64,000 nucleotides of DNA from Micromonospora matsumotoense (GTDB lineage: Bacteria > Actinomycetota > Actinomycetes > Mycobacteriales > Micromonosporaceae), in the NCBI RefSeq assembly GCF_900091525.1, contig NZ_FMCU01000005.1:124001-188000 (forward strand). Direction: 5' to 3'. Made by a program: the position numbers and the translations under genes. The notes below the pieces were generated by a model, which saw only the letters and a list, made by a program, of their open reading frames with translations, made no database searches and was not told the origin of the DNA. Every line of letters begins with the position of its first letter. Positions within the stretch are counted from its first letter, which is position 1. This document shows, piece after piece, positions 53,901 to 61,994 of the stretch.

Positions 53901-54142
53901 ACGGCGGGCAGAACGAGGCGGCGATGCGGGCCATGGAGGGCTGGGTCATCGAACGCGCGCCGTTCCGGGGCAACGGGTTCGCGCCGGGGGAGAGCAGCGA
54001 CGTGGTGGCCGAGTTCAAGGTGGACAGCGCCCGGCTGCCGCACGGGGCGCAGCTCTGGCGGATCGGCGCGGAGGGCACCGAACGGGTGATCGCCGTCCTG
54101 GACACCGACGCGCTGGTCTGGCGACGGGTGGGCGAGTCGTGA
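50981..54142 (+). CDS. Large SseB-domain protein with Pro/Ala-rich central region
   Basis: A 1053-residue protein next to ESX genes. The N-terminal SseB-like domain spans about 12-125 (RYFRILAGTDLFLPVSGQAL, EWWLAVNPGLPIEGYLPAWF). A disordered region of about 580 residues rich in Pro, Ala and Gly follows, with short repeats: DE(A/P)TRAFRVGPP twice (about 316 and 351) and DLWTPAAER twice (about 540 and 676). A second SseB-like domain spans about 728-875 (RVLLPVNPDSV, SWAFAVNPGTPVGAKLPGEQ). A C-terminal alpha/beta domain (about 895-1053) follows. SseB-like proteins occur beside type VII loci. No membrane helix. GTG 50981 or 50987; function unknown. Confidence 0.8.
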   Translation: MAVTDWEPATEAETAMRDALRASDQERYFRILAGTDLFLPVSGQALAGAAPLGWGTWTTGGRTHVLAFTSAAAMHACLGASAGPCRRSRYADLATEWPNHEWWLAVNPGLPIEGYLPAWFVSQLSRGDVRLPGRAPGVRSRPEADQPSGRTPAEATSDVEATADLSAGPADWAPPRPAPPAAPVPPAGGGTRPAGGAPLTDERGRPVAAPGGPRDVAAGPPDHGRPAGPPSPDVAAAPGQHNGGWPAVPRRRVLGEEPVGPANGRTSFFEPSAARGASRSPRDNPLRAGERATPPARPGLGGQPFPRRRPAPAPPVADEATRAFRVGPPGQPTRPVPGNGAATAGRTPDPLADEPTRAFRVGPPAAEATQALPRRQPAPDVSSGTRQPPAGSFSGPADAFAGPNGTSGGTAGAAGPVPNEAEELPPIAAEPVSGPPASRRGFTPIVIEGVILESRDIPVVPAPAPAPPGVPAPPPVPAPPVVSAPPVGPVPPSGGPAAEDTVNLNGNAGLFAPPVRPAAAGPVFPTPDTETAARPRPAPDDLWTPAAERTASTAPPATPPAAPVAPSVAVPGTAPTAPGPPAGGPDAPQAWGAMPVAAPAPAGPPAPAPGPGTRPAPAGSAVPSADSPAADGPPLAGPAPTAGVTPDPAATGQPTPTAAAGTPASPAAPVARGADPGDLWTPAAERAASTSPAAGPATVPPAEVGMTPTTPMPVAAPPVVGADDPATDPVDALFLPANEVEENLLEAVGTGSTDGFLSTLLLARVLLPVNPDSVTGSRPGEPGFEWRTGTTDGETFVVVYTSPERLAEHDVPPVETIEVRFVQLIRRWPDPSWAFAVNPGTPVGAKLPGEQIVALASWAADVGLGDEADLEPVAAAEAPAERTRYAPPVTDPSRPVVMQKAIAPSQLAYYLERGYDRVSGFVHRAGELAHLTTPAELHDALGLGYPDSPFARDAEAAYVLRWPAYRPSLYRIPYGGQNEAAMRAMEGWVIERAPFRGNGFAPGESSDVVAEFKVDSARLPHGAQLWRIGAEGTERVIAVLDTDALVWRRVGES

Positions 54143-54504
54143 TGCGCGACGGCTACGTGGCCCGCTGGCAGGGGCGGGAATACCAGGTCAGCCCGGACGG
54201 CGACCACGTGCGGATCTACCAGCCGGAGCCCGCCGACGGCTTCGAGGAGGTACGCCCCGGCCGGTACGTGCGGGTCGTCCCGGCCGGCGAGGTCGAGGAG
54301 TTGGCGTACGTGCGGACCACCTGCACCTGGCAGGGGCAACCGTTCATCGTGCTCGGCGAGCATGACGGCTGGCTGCGGGTCGAGTACACCGGCGGTCGTT
54401 GGCCGGTGGCGCAGGCGATGGGGCTGGAGGTCTTCGACTTCGGCGTCTACCAGGGTTGGGCACCGGCCGCCGGGGTCGCTGACCTCCGCGAACAGCGGGT
54501 CTGA
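54139..54504 (+). CDS. Small protein coupled to the SseB-like gene
   Basis: A 121-residue soluble protein of unknown family, predicted beta-rich: YVARWQGREYQVSPDGDHVR, then YVRTTCTWQGQPFIVLGEHD and WLRVEYTGGRWPVAQAMGL. The repeated pattern of strands with W-Q-G-x motifs at about 10-12 and 83-85 suggests two related half-domains. The start (GTG 54139 or ATG 54142) overlaps the stop of the SseB-like gene, so both are translated together and may interact. No motif gives a function. Confidence 0.75.
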   Translation: MMRDGYVARWQGREYQVSPDGDHVRIYQPEPADGFEEVRPGRYVRVVPAGEVEELAYVRTTCTWQGQPFIVLGEHDGWLRVEYTGGRWPVAQAMGLEVFDFGVYQGWAPAAGVADLREQRV

Positions 54505-54538
54505 CCCCGGGGCGTGACCACCGCCGGGACCGGTGACG

Positions 54539-55471
54539 TCAGGACTTCGTCCAGCGCAGGATCTCGCCGAGCACCATGTCGCCGGCTTCCACGTGGGGGA
54601 AGTGGCCCACGCCGTCGAGCAGCCGCCACTCGTAGGGGGCGCTGACGTACCGGCCGGAGCCCTGCGCGGTGCGCGGCAGGGAGGCGACGTCGACCGCCCC
54701 GTGCAGTTGCAGGGTGGGGGTGACCAGGGGCTTCTGCATCAGCCGGACGAAGCGGTAGCCGTGCAGTCGGAGCACCGAGCGGAAGGCCCACCGGTAGCCC
54801 TCCAGGGCGCAGAAGGCGGCCTGCGGAATCAGCATCGCCTCCCGGCAGCGTTGCGCGTAGTCGGCGAACTCCGGGCCGGCCACCCACCGGGGTCCACCCC
54901 AGCGGCGCAGCATCTGCGTCACCTCGGCGGCGTCGTCCCGGGTGAGCACGTGCTCGTACCGGGGAAGCTGGAACTTCAGCGCCGGGGTGGCGGCGGCGAA
55001 CTGGCCGCGTGGGTCGGCGAAGATGGCCGCGCGCAGCCGCAGCGGGTGGGGTGCACCGAGCACCACCAGCCGGCGTACCAGGGTGGGGTGGAACGAGGCG
55101 GCCGTCCAGCCGATCAGCCCGCCCGAGCCGGCGCCGACCACGGTGGCGGAACGTTCCCCGAGGGCGCGGATCAGACCGGCGACGTCAGCGGCGAGGGTGT
55201 AGCCGTCGTACCCCCGGGGTGGTTTGTCGCTGGCGCCGTAGCCGCGCAGGTCCACCGCGACGGCCCGGAAGCCGGCGTCGGCGACGGCCGGCAGCATGGT
55301 GTGCCAGGCCCACCAGTGCTCGGGGAAGCCGTGCAGGAAGAGCACCATCGGGCCGGTGCCCGCCTCGACGACGTGGAACCGGCTGCCGTTCGCGCCGACG
55401 AACCGGTGCGTCCACGGTCCTTCGGTGAGGACGCAGGACTCGTCGACGGGTCCGCCACGCTGCTCGGTCAT
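54539..55471 (-). CDS. Alpha/beta hydrolase (epoxide hydrolase/haloperoxidase-like fold)
   Basis: A 310-residue cytosolic hydrolase. The oxyanion motif HGFPEHWWAWHTMLP (47-61) is typical of the epoxide-hydrolase-like subgroup. The nucleophile elbow is AGSGG with Ser116, rather than the Asp of true epoxide hydrolases. The catalytic His is in DGVGHFPHVEAG (about residue 291), with an acid likely in LHGAVDVASLP. A helical cap lies between about 140 and 235. This combination suggests an esterase or lipase-like enzyme. It is convergent with the SseB-associated gene (34-base gap). Confidence 0.85.
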   Translation of the reverse strand: MTEQRGGPVDESCVLTEGPWTHRFVGANGSRFHVVEAGTGPMVLFLHGFPEHWWAWHTMLPAVADAGFRAVAVDLRGYGASDKPPRGYDGYTLAADVAGLIRALGERSATVVGAGSGGLIGWTAASFHPTLVRRLVVLGAPHPLRLRAAIFADPRGQFAAATPALKFQLPRYEHVLTRDDAAEVTQMLRRWGGPRWVAGPEFADYAQRCREAMLIPQAAFCALEGYRWAFRSVLRLHGYRFVRLMQKPLVTPTLQLHGAVDVASLPRTAQGSGRYVSAPYEWRLLDGVGHFPHVEAGDMVLGEILRWTKS

Positions 55472-55633
55472 GGGGCACAGCCTAGGACCTCGGCACCGGT
55501 CGATCGCCCTGCCGACCCGGACGGCACGGCCCGACCGGCGGGGCGCGGTCGACCGGGGCCGGCCGGATCGGGTGGAATCGGACCGTCGGCAGCGCCGCGA
55601 CGGTTGAGCCGGCTCAGCGCACCCTGAGCGGGC

Positions 55634-56023
55634 TCAGCGCACCACGCTGATCCTGACGATGCCCAGCGGGGTGCCGGGACCGCAGGTGGCGGCCGGGTCG
55701 GCCGGCCCGACGGTGACCAGGACGGTGGTGCCGGTGGCGAAGGTGCCCATGCCGGTGCCGTGCAGCGCGTACTCCCGGCCATCGTCGGTGACCAGGCCGT
55801 AGCACGGGCCGTCGCCGCCCCGGGTGATCCGGCCGGCGAGCAGGTCCGGTCGGCGCTGGTCGGTGGGGTGCCGTGGGGGCGCGGCCGGTCGCCGCCGGGC
55901 CGGCGGCGGGGTGGCGGAGAGGGGTGCTGGTCGGCCGGCGGATGCGGCCGGGCCGGTGGTCGGTGGCCGCGTGCCGGGCGGCGGGCCGGCGGGCGGGGCG
56001 GTCGGGGTCCGGTCGTCGGTCAC
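55634..56023 (-). CDS. Small Pro-rich protein of unknown function
   Basis: A 129-residue protein with a Pro/Ala/Arg-rich N-terminal half (1-65) and a folded C-terminal half. The latter, DLLAGRITRGGDGPCYGLVT followed by DDGREYALHGTGMGTFATGTTVLVTV, looks like a small beta barrel. GTG 56023 has ACGGAGG eight bases upstream, which decides the start; longer upstream reading is not supported. I do not recognise the family. It lies downstream of an M6 protease gene but behind that gene's terminator. Confidence 0.65.
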   Translation of the reverse strand: MTDDRTPTAPPAGPPPGTRPPTTGPAASAGRPAPLSATPPPARRRPAAPPRHPTDQRRPDLLAGRITRGGDGPCYGLVTDDGREYALHGTGMGTFATGTTVLVTVGPADPAATCGPGTPLGIVRISVVR

Positions 56024-56147
56024 GGTGCCTCCGTTCCCGGCGCACCCGGCGTGGGTACGCGCAGGGCCAGCGTGCCACGTCGTCGGTGGGCCGGCCCACC
56101 ACTCGTGCGGGGCCGGGGCGGCGGACACCAGAGCGCTCAAAAAGGGC

Positions 56148-56180
56148 CGATGCCCGGGCAGGAGACCTGCCCGGGCATCG
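56148..56180 (-). terminator. Intrinsic terminator of the first M6 protease gene
   Basis: CGATGCCCGGGCAGG (56148-56162) pairs perfectly with CCTGCCCGGGCATCG (56166-56180), loop AGA. In the minus direction the stem is followed by GCCCTTTTTGAG, a U-rich run rare in this genome. A classical rho-independent terminator. Confidence 0.88.
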
Positions 56181-56210
56181 GGTGTAGCGGGTGGTGCGTT
56201 GATCAGTGGA

Positions 56211-58619
56211 TCAGGAGAAGCGGACCTTCACCGAGGTGCCGTTCTGCTCCACAACCTTGATCTTGGCGCCGGTCGCCGGCAGCTTGACGCCGTGGTTCGG
56301 CAGCTCCGGGTACCAGTACTGCTTGGTGTCGTCGAACAGCGGCTGCGCGGCCTGGCCACGGACGTACTGCGGCACGCTGTTGATGTGCAGCGTGAACGAG
56401 TCCGCCTTCTTCAGGCCGAACGGCGCGTCGTACACCTGGACGCGGGCCCTCCAGGGGGCACCGGTCAGGTTGTACAGCGGCTCCGGGTGCGCGTCGATGA
56501 CCATGTTCCGACCCTCGCCCGGGTGGACGAAGGTGTCGTTGTCGGCCCACCGGAGGTTCCAGTAGGAGATCAGCAGACCCTCCTGGTACGCGTAGTGGTC
56601 CACGTAGTCCGGGCGGGTGTTCGCGTAACCGAAGTAGTACGGGCCGGTCTTGAGGTACTGGTCGTACGACACGTACGTCCGGTTGCCGGCGATGTAGTAG
56701 TTGTCGAACTTGCGGATGTAGGTCTCGGCCGCCACGGTGAACCCGTTCAGGGTCCAACCGGCGGCACCGGCCTCGGCACCATCGCTGAGCACGGTCTGCC
56801 CGTCGGCGGTGATGGTGATCGCGTCACCGTAGAAGCCGCCGTCGGAGACGCCGCCGTCGGTCTGGTAGCGCAGCCGGAACTGCACCACCTTGCCGGCCGC
56901 CGCGTTCATCGGGATGTTGACGTCGACCCACTGGCCACCGCTGGAGCCGTCCAGGGCGAAGCGCCCGGGGGAGATCTCCTTGAGGGCCTTGCCGTTGGCG
57001 GTACCCGGCAGGGTGGACCAGGTCTGGCCACCGTCGGTGCTGGCCTCGAAGAAGAGGTAGTCGTAGTCCTCTTCGATCGAGTAACGACCCTTCATGGTGA
57101 GCGCGGCGGCGGTCTTCCCGGTGAGGTCGATCGTCCGCGTCATCGTGGTGTTCAGGTCGTCGTCGTTGCCGGAGAAGAACTGCTTCGTCCCCTCGAACGG
57201 CTTGCCGTTCTGGAAGGAGTACTCCCGCTGCGGGAGCACCACCACGGCACCCTGCGCCTTGTCGGAGTTGTACTCCTGCGGGCCCAGGTTGAGGGTCTTC
57301 TGCTGGCCGGCCACCACGGTCTCGTAGTCGAGCCAGCCGAGCTGGAGCTTGTTCCACGCGCCGAGGTCGCCGCCCCGGTCACCGATGCCCTGGTCGTTCT
57401 TGGCACCGAGCCGGCTCTGGGCCATCAGGGTCCAGTGCTCGTTGTTGTTGTCCCCACCACTGGTGACGTTGTAGTCGTCCGGCAGACCGAGGTCGTGACC
57501 GTACTCGTGGTAGAAGACGCTCCGGCCACCGTTCTCCGGCTGGATCGTGTAGTCACCGATCCAGACGCCGGTGTTGCCGATCTGGGTGCCGCCGCCCGGG
57601 AAGGTCGACGGGCCCGTGCTGCCCTGGTCCGAGGCGAAGGCGTACCACCGGTGGCTCCAGATGGCGTCCTCACCCTGGATCGGGTCACCGTCGGCCTGGT
57701 CGCCGCCGGAGTGGACGATCTGGAAGTGGTCGATGTAGCCGTCCGACTCGTTGAAGTTGCCGTCACCGTCGAAGTCGTACCGGTCCCACTCGTCCATCGA
57801 CTTGACGTCGGCGGCGATCTGGGCGTCGGTGCGGCCGGCGGTCTTCTGGTCGGCAACCCACTGGTTGGCGGCGTCCCGGACCAGGTTCCAGGTGTTGTTG
57901 CAGGTGTTCGTGGCGCAGGGGTAGCCGTTGGAGCGGCCGTACCGGGCCTCGTTGTACTTCACCTTGACCCAGTCGGTGACCTCACCGTCGACGCTGTAGC
58001 GACCCGAGGACTGGGCCTCGTAGTACTGCTTCAGCGACTCGTCACCCTGCCCGGTGCCGAAGTACATCTTGCGGAAGTAGTCGGCGTTGTAGTCGGCCTG
58101 CCAGACGGTGGAGTTGTCCACCGCCCGGTTGGGCGCCGGGATCTCGTTGTGCAGCGGTCCGTCGAACCGGGTCGGGCCGGGAACGGCCGGGGCCGTGTCC
58201 TGGTCCGGGTAGCTCGGGTGCCGCTCGTTGCCGAACTCCGCGAGGATGACGAAGATCTTGTCGGTCTTCTCGCGGCCGAGTTCGACGTACTGGTCCTGCG
58301 TCTGGGCGACGCCCGAGGTCGTCGTCCGGGCGTTGTTCCGCCCCGCAGCCTGGGTCTTGCCAACCTTGACGACCGTGCTGCCGTTGATCTTCTGCGCCTT
58401 GGTCTTGCCCGAGATGACCTCGCTGAGGCCCTCCTGGCGCAGTGCCCGCCGCTTGGTTTCGAGCGGGTTGGGCAGATCGTGGTCCGCGTTAGCGGGCTCC
58501 GCGATCGACGGGGCGGCCGTCGGGAGCTTCGGCGTCGGCGCGGCGCTGGCGGACGTACCCGTCACCAGACCTGTCGCCGTCAGCGAGAGCCCGAGCAGAC
58601 CCACTGCGACTTTGCGCAC
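56211..58619 (-). CDS. Secreted M6 metalloprotease (immune inhibitor A family), copy 1
   Basis: An 802-residue secreted zinc protease. The signal peptide is residues 1-28 (KVAVGLLGLSLTATGLVTG, cleavage near ASAAP). A propeptide follows to about 115. The M6 catalytic domain has HEYGHDLGLPDDY, with zinc ligands His371 and His375 and catalytic Glu372. Calcium-type Asp loops (DFDGDGNFNESDGYIDHF) lie before it. The C-terminal half has immune-inhibitor-A beta domains (YDYLFFEASTDGGQTWSTLP). GTG 58619 is chosen because GGAGG lies seven bases upstream and the signal peptide begins there. The second M6 gene lies upstream on the same strand, separated by a terminator. Confidence 0.92.
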   Translation of the reverse strand: MRKVAVGLLGLSLTATGLVTGTSASAAPTPKLPTAAPSIAEPANADHDLPNPLETKRRALRQEGLSEVISGKTKAQKINGSTVVKVGKTQAAGRNNARTTTSGVAQTQDQYVELGREKTDKIFVILAEFGNERHPSYPDQDTAPAVPGPTRFDGPLHNEIPAPNRAVDNSTVWQADYNADYFRKMYFGTGQGDESLKQYYEAQSSGRYSVDGEVTDWVKVKYNEARYGRSNGYPCATNTCNNTWNLVRDAANQWVADQKTAGRTDAQIAADVKSMDEWDRYDFDGDGNFNESDGYIDHFQIVHSGGDQADGDPIQGEDAIWSHRWYAFASDQGSTGPSTFPGGGTQIGNTGVWIGDYTIQPENGGRSVFYHEYGHDLGLPDDYNVTSGGDNNNEHWTLMAQSRLGAKNDQGIGDRGGDLGAWNKLQLGWLDYETVVAGQQKTLNLGPQEYNSDKAQGAVVVLPQREYSFQNGKPFEGTKQFFSGNDDDLNTTMTRTIDLTGKTAAALTMKGRYSIEEDYDYLFFEASTDGGQTWSTLPGTANGKALKEISPGRFALDGSSGGQWVDVNIPMNAAAGKVVQFRLRYQTDGGVSDGGFYGDAITITADGQTVLSDGAEAGAAGWTLNGFTVAAETYIRKFDNYYIAGNRTYVSYDQYLKTGPYYFGYANTRPDYVDHYAYQEGLLISYWNLRWADNDTFVHPGEGRNMVIDAHPEPLYNLTGAPWRARVQVYDAPFGLKKADSFTLHINSVPQYVRGQAAQPLFDDTKQYWYPELPNHGVKLPATGAKIKVVEQNGTSVKVRFS

Positions 58620-58675
58620 GTGGTACCTCCGGTGTGAGGGAACCGGCCCAACGGGGGTACGGGCCGGCGTAAGAC

Positions 58676-58691
58676 GTCCCACTAGTGGGAC
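58676..58691. promoter_or_regulatory. Perfect palindrome GTCCCACTAGTGGGAC upstream of M6 protease copy 1
   Basis: A 16-base perfect palindrome lies 57-72 bases before the GTG start (minus strand). It is a candidate operator. The second M6 gene has no such sequence at its start. Confidence 0.5.
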
Positions 58692-58875
58692 CCATGGTGA
58701 ACATAGACACTGCCGGGACGGGTGGGAAGATGTCCGCGTCGATTTGTTGCAAGATTTTGATGAGATCGCTTTTCACCGTCACACACCGCATGTTCATCAA
58801 CGGTCATGAGCAGCGCGGACGCCCCGGCAGGGAATCGCAGTGATGTATTTCGATTGGATTGCCGCGATGCGTGAA

Positions 58876-58913
58876 ACAGTGGGCCGGTGGCATCTCCGCC
58901 ACCGGCCCACTGT
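58876..58913 (-). terminator. Hairpin terminator of the second M6 protease gene
   Basis: ACAGTGGGCCGGTGGC (58876-58891) pairs with GCCACCGGCCCACTGT (58898-58913), a 16-base perfect stem with loop ATCTCC. It sits 61 bases after the stop of the 58975-61770 gene. Confidence 0.82.
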
Positions 58914-58974
58914 TCACCAAACGGTCAGTTGCTGACCTTTACCACCGCATCGCCGGGCGTACCCGACACGGGGT

Positions 58975-61770
58975 TCAGAACTTCGCCGGAGTGATCCGGA
59001 CAACCGCGTACGAGTTGTCCGGCGCGGCCGACTCGATCTTGATGGAAACGCCGTACCGGACCTTGGCGTCGGAGGGGTTGCCCGTGCCGAGCACGATCGC
59101 CCCACCGCCCAGCGTCACCCCGTAGAACTCGGTGGCCGGCGTGCCGTCCGGGTTCACCACCCGGGTGGTGTACGGCTTGTTGCCCCGCGACGGGACCACC
59201 ACCGAGGCGTCGTTGTCGCGGGCGTACGGCGCACCGTCGCGCATCTCGATGCCCGGGTACCAGCCCTTGGCGTCGTGGAAGCCCGACACCGGGTGCTGCC
59301 GCCCGAACTTCGTGCAGTACGCGCTGTACGGCTCGTCCGCCGCCTCCAGGCACTCGGTGAACGGGTACGTCGGGTTCAGCGAGAACGCCGCGTTCGCCGA
59401 CTGCGGCCGGCTCGGCAGGTTGTCCAGCACCGACGGGTCCTTCGTCGCCGCCTCACCGGTCCGCCGGAGCGGATCGTAGTGCGAGTCCACGATCAGCAGT
59501 CCGCCCTTGGCCCCGTAGCTGGGCAGCGCGGTCATCTGGCCGGTGACGTGGTTGACGTCGCCCAGCATCGTGTCCCGGTACCAGACCAGCATCCCCGGCG
59601 CGTTGTACGAGACCCGGTCCACCTTCCACGCCTCGTGCGAGTAGATGGTGTCGTAGGTGTACTTCAGGCCCATGTCGAAGCCGTCGAAGTTGCGCCACTC
59701 GGCCAGGTAGTACTGCGCCTTGACCTGGGTGCCCGGGTCGATGTGCCACCCCGCGCCGGTGGTGTCGGTGAACGTGCCACCGGTCAGCGTCCAGCCGTTC
59801 GTGCCGCTCTCCACGTCGTCGCTGAACGTGGTGGCCCCACCGCCGGTGACCGAGAGGTCGTCGGCGAACCAGCCCCGCTCCTGGAACGCCTCGTCGGTGG
59901 CGTACCGCAGCCGCACCTGCACGGTCGTCCCGGCGTACGCCGACAGGTCGATCCAGTCGTGCCGCCAGCCGTCGGTGCTGCCGGTCAGGCCGTACTTCTT
60001 GTTGCCGAAGTCGACCATGCGGCCGTTCGGGTCGGCGTAACCGTCGTTCGTGGAGACCAGCGCCCCGGCCGCGTCGTACACCTTCTGCTCGGCCCAGGTG
60101 GCGCCGCCGTCGGTGGAGACCTCGACGAAGCCGTAGTCCCAGTCCTCCTCGATGACGTAGTTGTTCCACATCCAGAACTTCGCGTCGGCGGCGTTCGGGA
60201 CGGCGACCTGCCGACCGAGCTTCACGTCCGCCCACTCCTGGTCGGAACCGCTGTACCACATCCCGGTGCCGCTGTGCGGCTGGGCGAGGGTGACCACCTT
60301 GTCCGGCAGGTCGATCTTGATGCCGTCCTGGGTGCCCACCGGGGTCCGCGAGGTCTGCCCGAGCGTCGCCGTCCGGTTCCGCGTGCCGGGGGTGATCGTC
60401 AACGGATCGGCCCAGCCCAGCACCCACTTGTCCCAGATGCCCATGTGCGTGGGCAGCGCCTGGAAGATCTCCCCGCTGTGCGAGCCGGACGCCATCAGGT
60501 CCCAGAAGTCGACGTCCGAGTCGGCGTTGCCGGAGGTGTCGTAGAGGTCCGGCAGGCCCAGGTCGTGACCGAACTCGTGGGCGAAGACGCCGACCCCGGC
60601 GTCCTCCGGCTGCACGATGTAGTTGGACACCTTCAGGCTGGTGCCGGGGATGGTGTAGCCGCCGGCGACCGTGGAGGAGTGCGCCCAGACGGCGTACACG
60701 CCCTGGTCGCCGCCGCCGCGGGACTTGCCCTGACCGGCGTGCACCAGCACCAGGTGGTCGATCACCCCGTCCGGCTCGTTGACGTTGCCGTCGCCGTCGC
60801 GGTCGCCCTGGTCCTCGATGTCGTAGTCGGCCCAGGGGAAGTTCGGGTCGGTCGCGGCCAGCGAGTCGATCGCGTCGGTGGCGAGCCGCCCCGCGCCCTG
60901 CGGGTTGTCCGGGTGGCCGTTCATCGCCTGCTCCCGGCCGGCGACCCAGGCGCCGGTCTCGTCCTGGAAGCAGCGCGAGGCCGCGTACCAGCCCTCCGAG
61001 TGCGGCACGGTGATCCACGGGCTGGCCTGCCCGTCCACCGTGTAGGCGCCCTTGGACATCTCCAGGTACATGTTGTGCATGGTGCGGCCGGACAGGTCGA
61101 TGCCCTTCTTGCCGTCCGGGCCCTTGAGGTCCTTGCGGACCCGCTCGGTGATGCCCTTCTTGGTGTAGAGCATCTTGTCGAAGTGGGCGGGGGAGAAGTC
61201 CGGCACCCACATCGAGTTGTTGTCCTCGTGCGGCAGGGTCGCCGGGTTGGGGATGGTGTTGTGCTTCGGCCCGTTCTGCACGGTGCCGGGGACGCAGGTG
61301 CGGTCCTCGAAGACCGTCTTGGGGACCATCACCCCGGTGAAGTCGTCGTTGGCCTGGTCGTTGAACTCGACCAGCAGGGTGAGCAGCTTGGCCGTCTGGG
61401 TGCTCTTGGCCTTCTTGAACGTGCGCGGGCTCTGCCCGGTGCGGATCGCCCGCGCCTCGTTGCGGGCCAGTTCCCGGGCGGCCAGCGGGTTGCCGCCGGC
61501 GAACTTGCGGTCGTACGCGCGGGCCTCGTCCGCCGCCGGGGTGCGGATACCGTCGGCGCCGCGCACCTCCTTACCGGCGGTGTCCGGCTGCACCTCCGGT
61601 TCGGCGTAGTTGAGGTAGTGCTCGTCGGCCCCGATCCGGGTCGGGGTGGCCGGCCCGGCGGGCTGGGCCGCCGCGCTGCCGGTCACGGTCAGCGACGTGG
61701 CGACGAGGGCGAGGGTGGGCAACGCGACGAGTAGGCGTCGGCGTGCGCCGGTGGGCGGGAAAATGTTCAT
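58975..61770 (-). CDS. Secreted M6 metalloprotease (immune inhibitor A family), copy 2
   Basis: A 931-residue secreted zinc protease. The signal peptide spans about 1-37 (RRRLLVALPTLALVATSLTV, cleavage near GSAAAQP). A propeptide (to about 115) precedes the M6 domain, with HEFGHDLGLPDLYDTSG (zinc His398 and His402, Glu399). An Asp-rich calcium-like loop, DQGDRDGDGNVNEPDGVIDH, lies before it. The C-terminal portion contains beta-sandwich regions with YDYGFVEVSTDGGATW-like sequence. ATG 61770 has GGAG at correct distance; ATG 61791 lacks a ribosome site. It is longer than its neighbour and only distantly similar outside the core. Confidence 0.92.
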   Translation of the reverse strand: MNIFPPTGARRRLLVALPTLALVATSLTVTGSAAAQPAGPATPTRIGADEHYLNYAEPEVQPDTAGKEVRGADGIRTPAADEARAYDRKFAGGNPLAARELARNEARAIRTGQSPRTFKKAKSTQTAKLLTLLVEFNDQANDDFTGVMVPKTVFEDRTCVPGTVQNGPKHNTIPNPATLPHEDNNSMWVPDFSPAHFDKMLYTKKGITERVRKDLKGPDGKKGIDLSGRTMHNMYLEMSKGAYTVDGQASPWITVPHSEGWYAASRCFQDETGAWVAGREQAMNGHPDNPQGAGRLATDAIDSLAATDPNFPWADYDIEDQGDRDGDGNVNEPDGVIDHLVLVHAGQGKSRGGGDQGVYAVWAHSSTVAGGYTIPGTSLKVSNYIVQPEDAGVGVFAHEFGHDLGLPDLYDTSGNADSDVDFWDLMASGSHSGEIFQALPTHMGIWDKWVLGWADPLTITPGTRNRTATLGQTSRTPVGTQDGIKIDLPDKVVTLAQPHSGTGMWYSGSDQEWADVKLGRQVAVPNAADAKFWMWNNYVIEEDWDYGFVEVSTDGGATWAEQKVYDAAGALVSTNDGYADPNGRMVDFGNKKYGLTGSTDGWRHDWIDLSAYAGTTVQVRLRYATDEAFQERGWFADDLSVTGGGATTFSDDVESGTNGWTLTGGTFTDTTGAGWHIDPGTQVKAQYYLAEWRNFDGFDMGLKYTYDTIYSHEAWKVDRVSYNAPGMLVWYRDTMLGDVNHVTGQMTALPSYGAKGGLLIVDSHYDPLRRTGEAATKDPSVLDNLPSRPQSANAAFSLNPTYPFTECLEAADEPYSAYCTKFGRQHPVSGFHDAKGWYPGIEMRDGAPYARDNDASVVVPSRGNKPYTTRVVNPDGTPATEFYGVTLGGGAIVLGTGNPSDAKVRYGVSIKIESAAPDNSYAVVRITPAKF

Positions 61771-61940
61771 GCCACTCCGTTTCTCGGGCATGGGAGAGGG
61801 ATCGCCGGTGACCTACGTCGAACCGAGTCGATATTGCTGAACCTAGATGAGGAAGGTTCACCACCGGAAGGGGGCACCGACGCCTCTGCCCGTTCAGCCC
61901 GCGTCGGCTCCGCCTACCGACCCATTCGTGCCCCTGAAAA

Positions 61941-61980
61941 GACGGTGGGTGCCGGTCCACGTGGACCGGCACCCACCGTC
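61941..61980 (-). terminator. 40-base perfect palindrome, terminator of acs
   Basis: Two 20-base arms (61941-61960 and 61961-61980) are perfect inverses with no spacer. In the minus direction the arm is followed by TTTTCAGGGG. It lies 14 bases after the acs stop and should end acs transcription. Confidence 0.85.
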
Positions 61981-61994
61981 GGGTACGGCGCTGG

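Larger units (their letters stand above)
58620..58974. other. Intergenic region between the two M6 protease genes
   Basis: 355 bases. It holds the 5' flank of the downstream M6 gene, including the palindrome GTCCCACTAGTGGGAC at 58676-58691. A notably AT-rich stretch lies at 58740-58800 (for example gatttgttgcaagattttga), probably the promoter. The terminator hairpin of the upstream M6 gene is at 58876-58913. No gene is supported. Confidence 0.6.

Noticed and set aside
55824..58637. Open frame of over 900 codons antisense to the first M6 protease
   Set aside because: The minus strand carries signal peptide, zinc motif, ribosome site and terminator; the plus frame is a shadow with low-complexity Val/Gly/Arg content.
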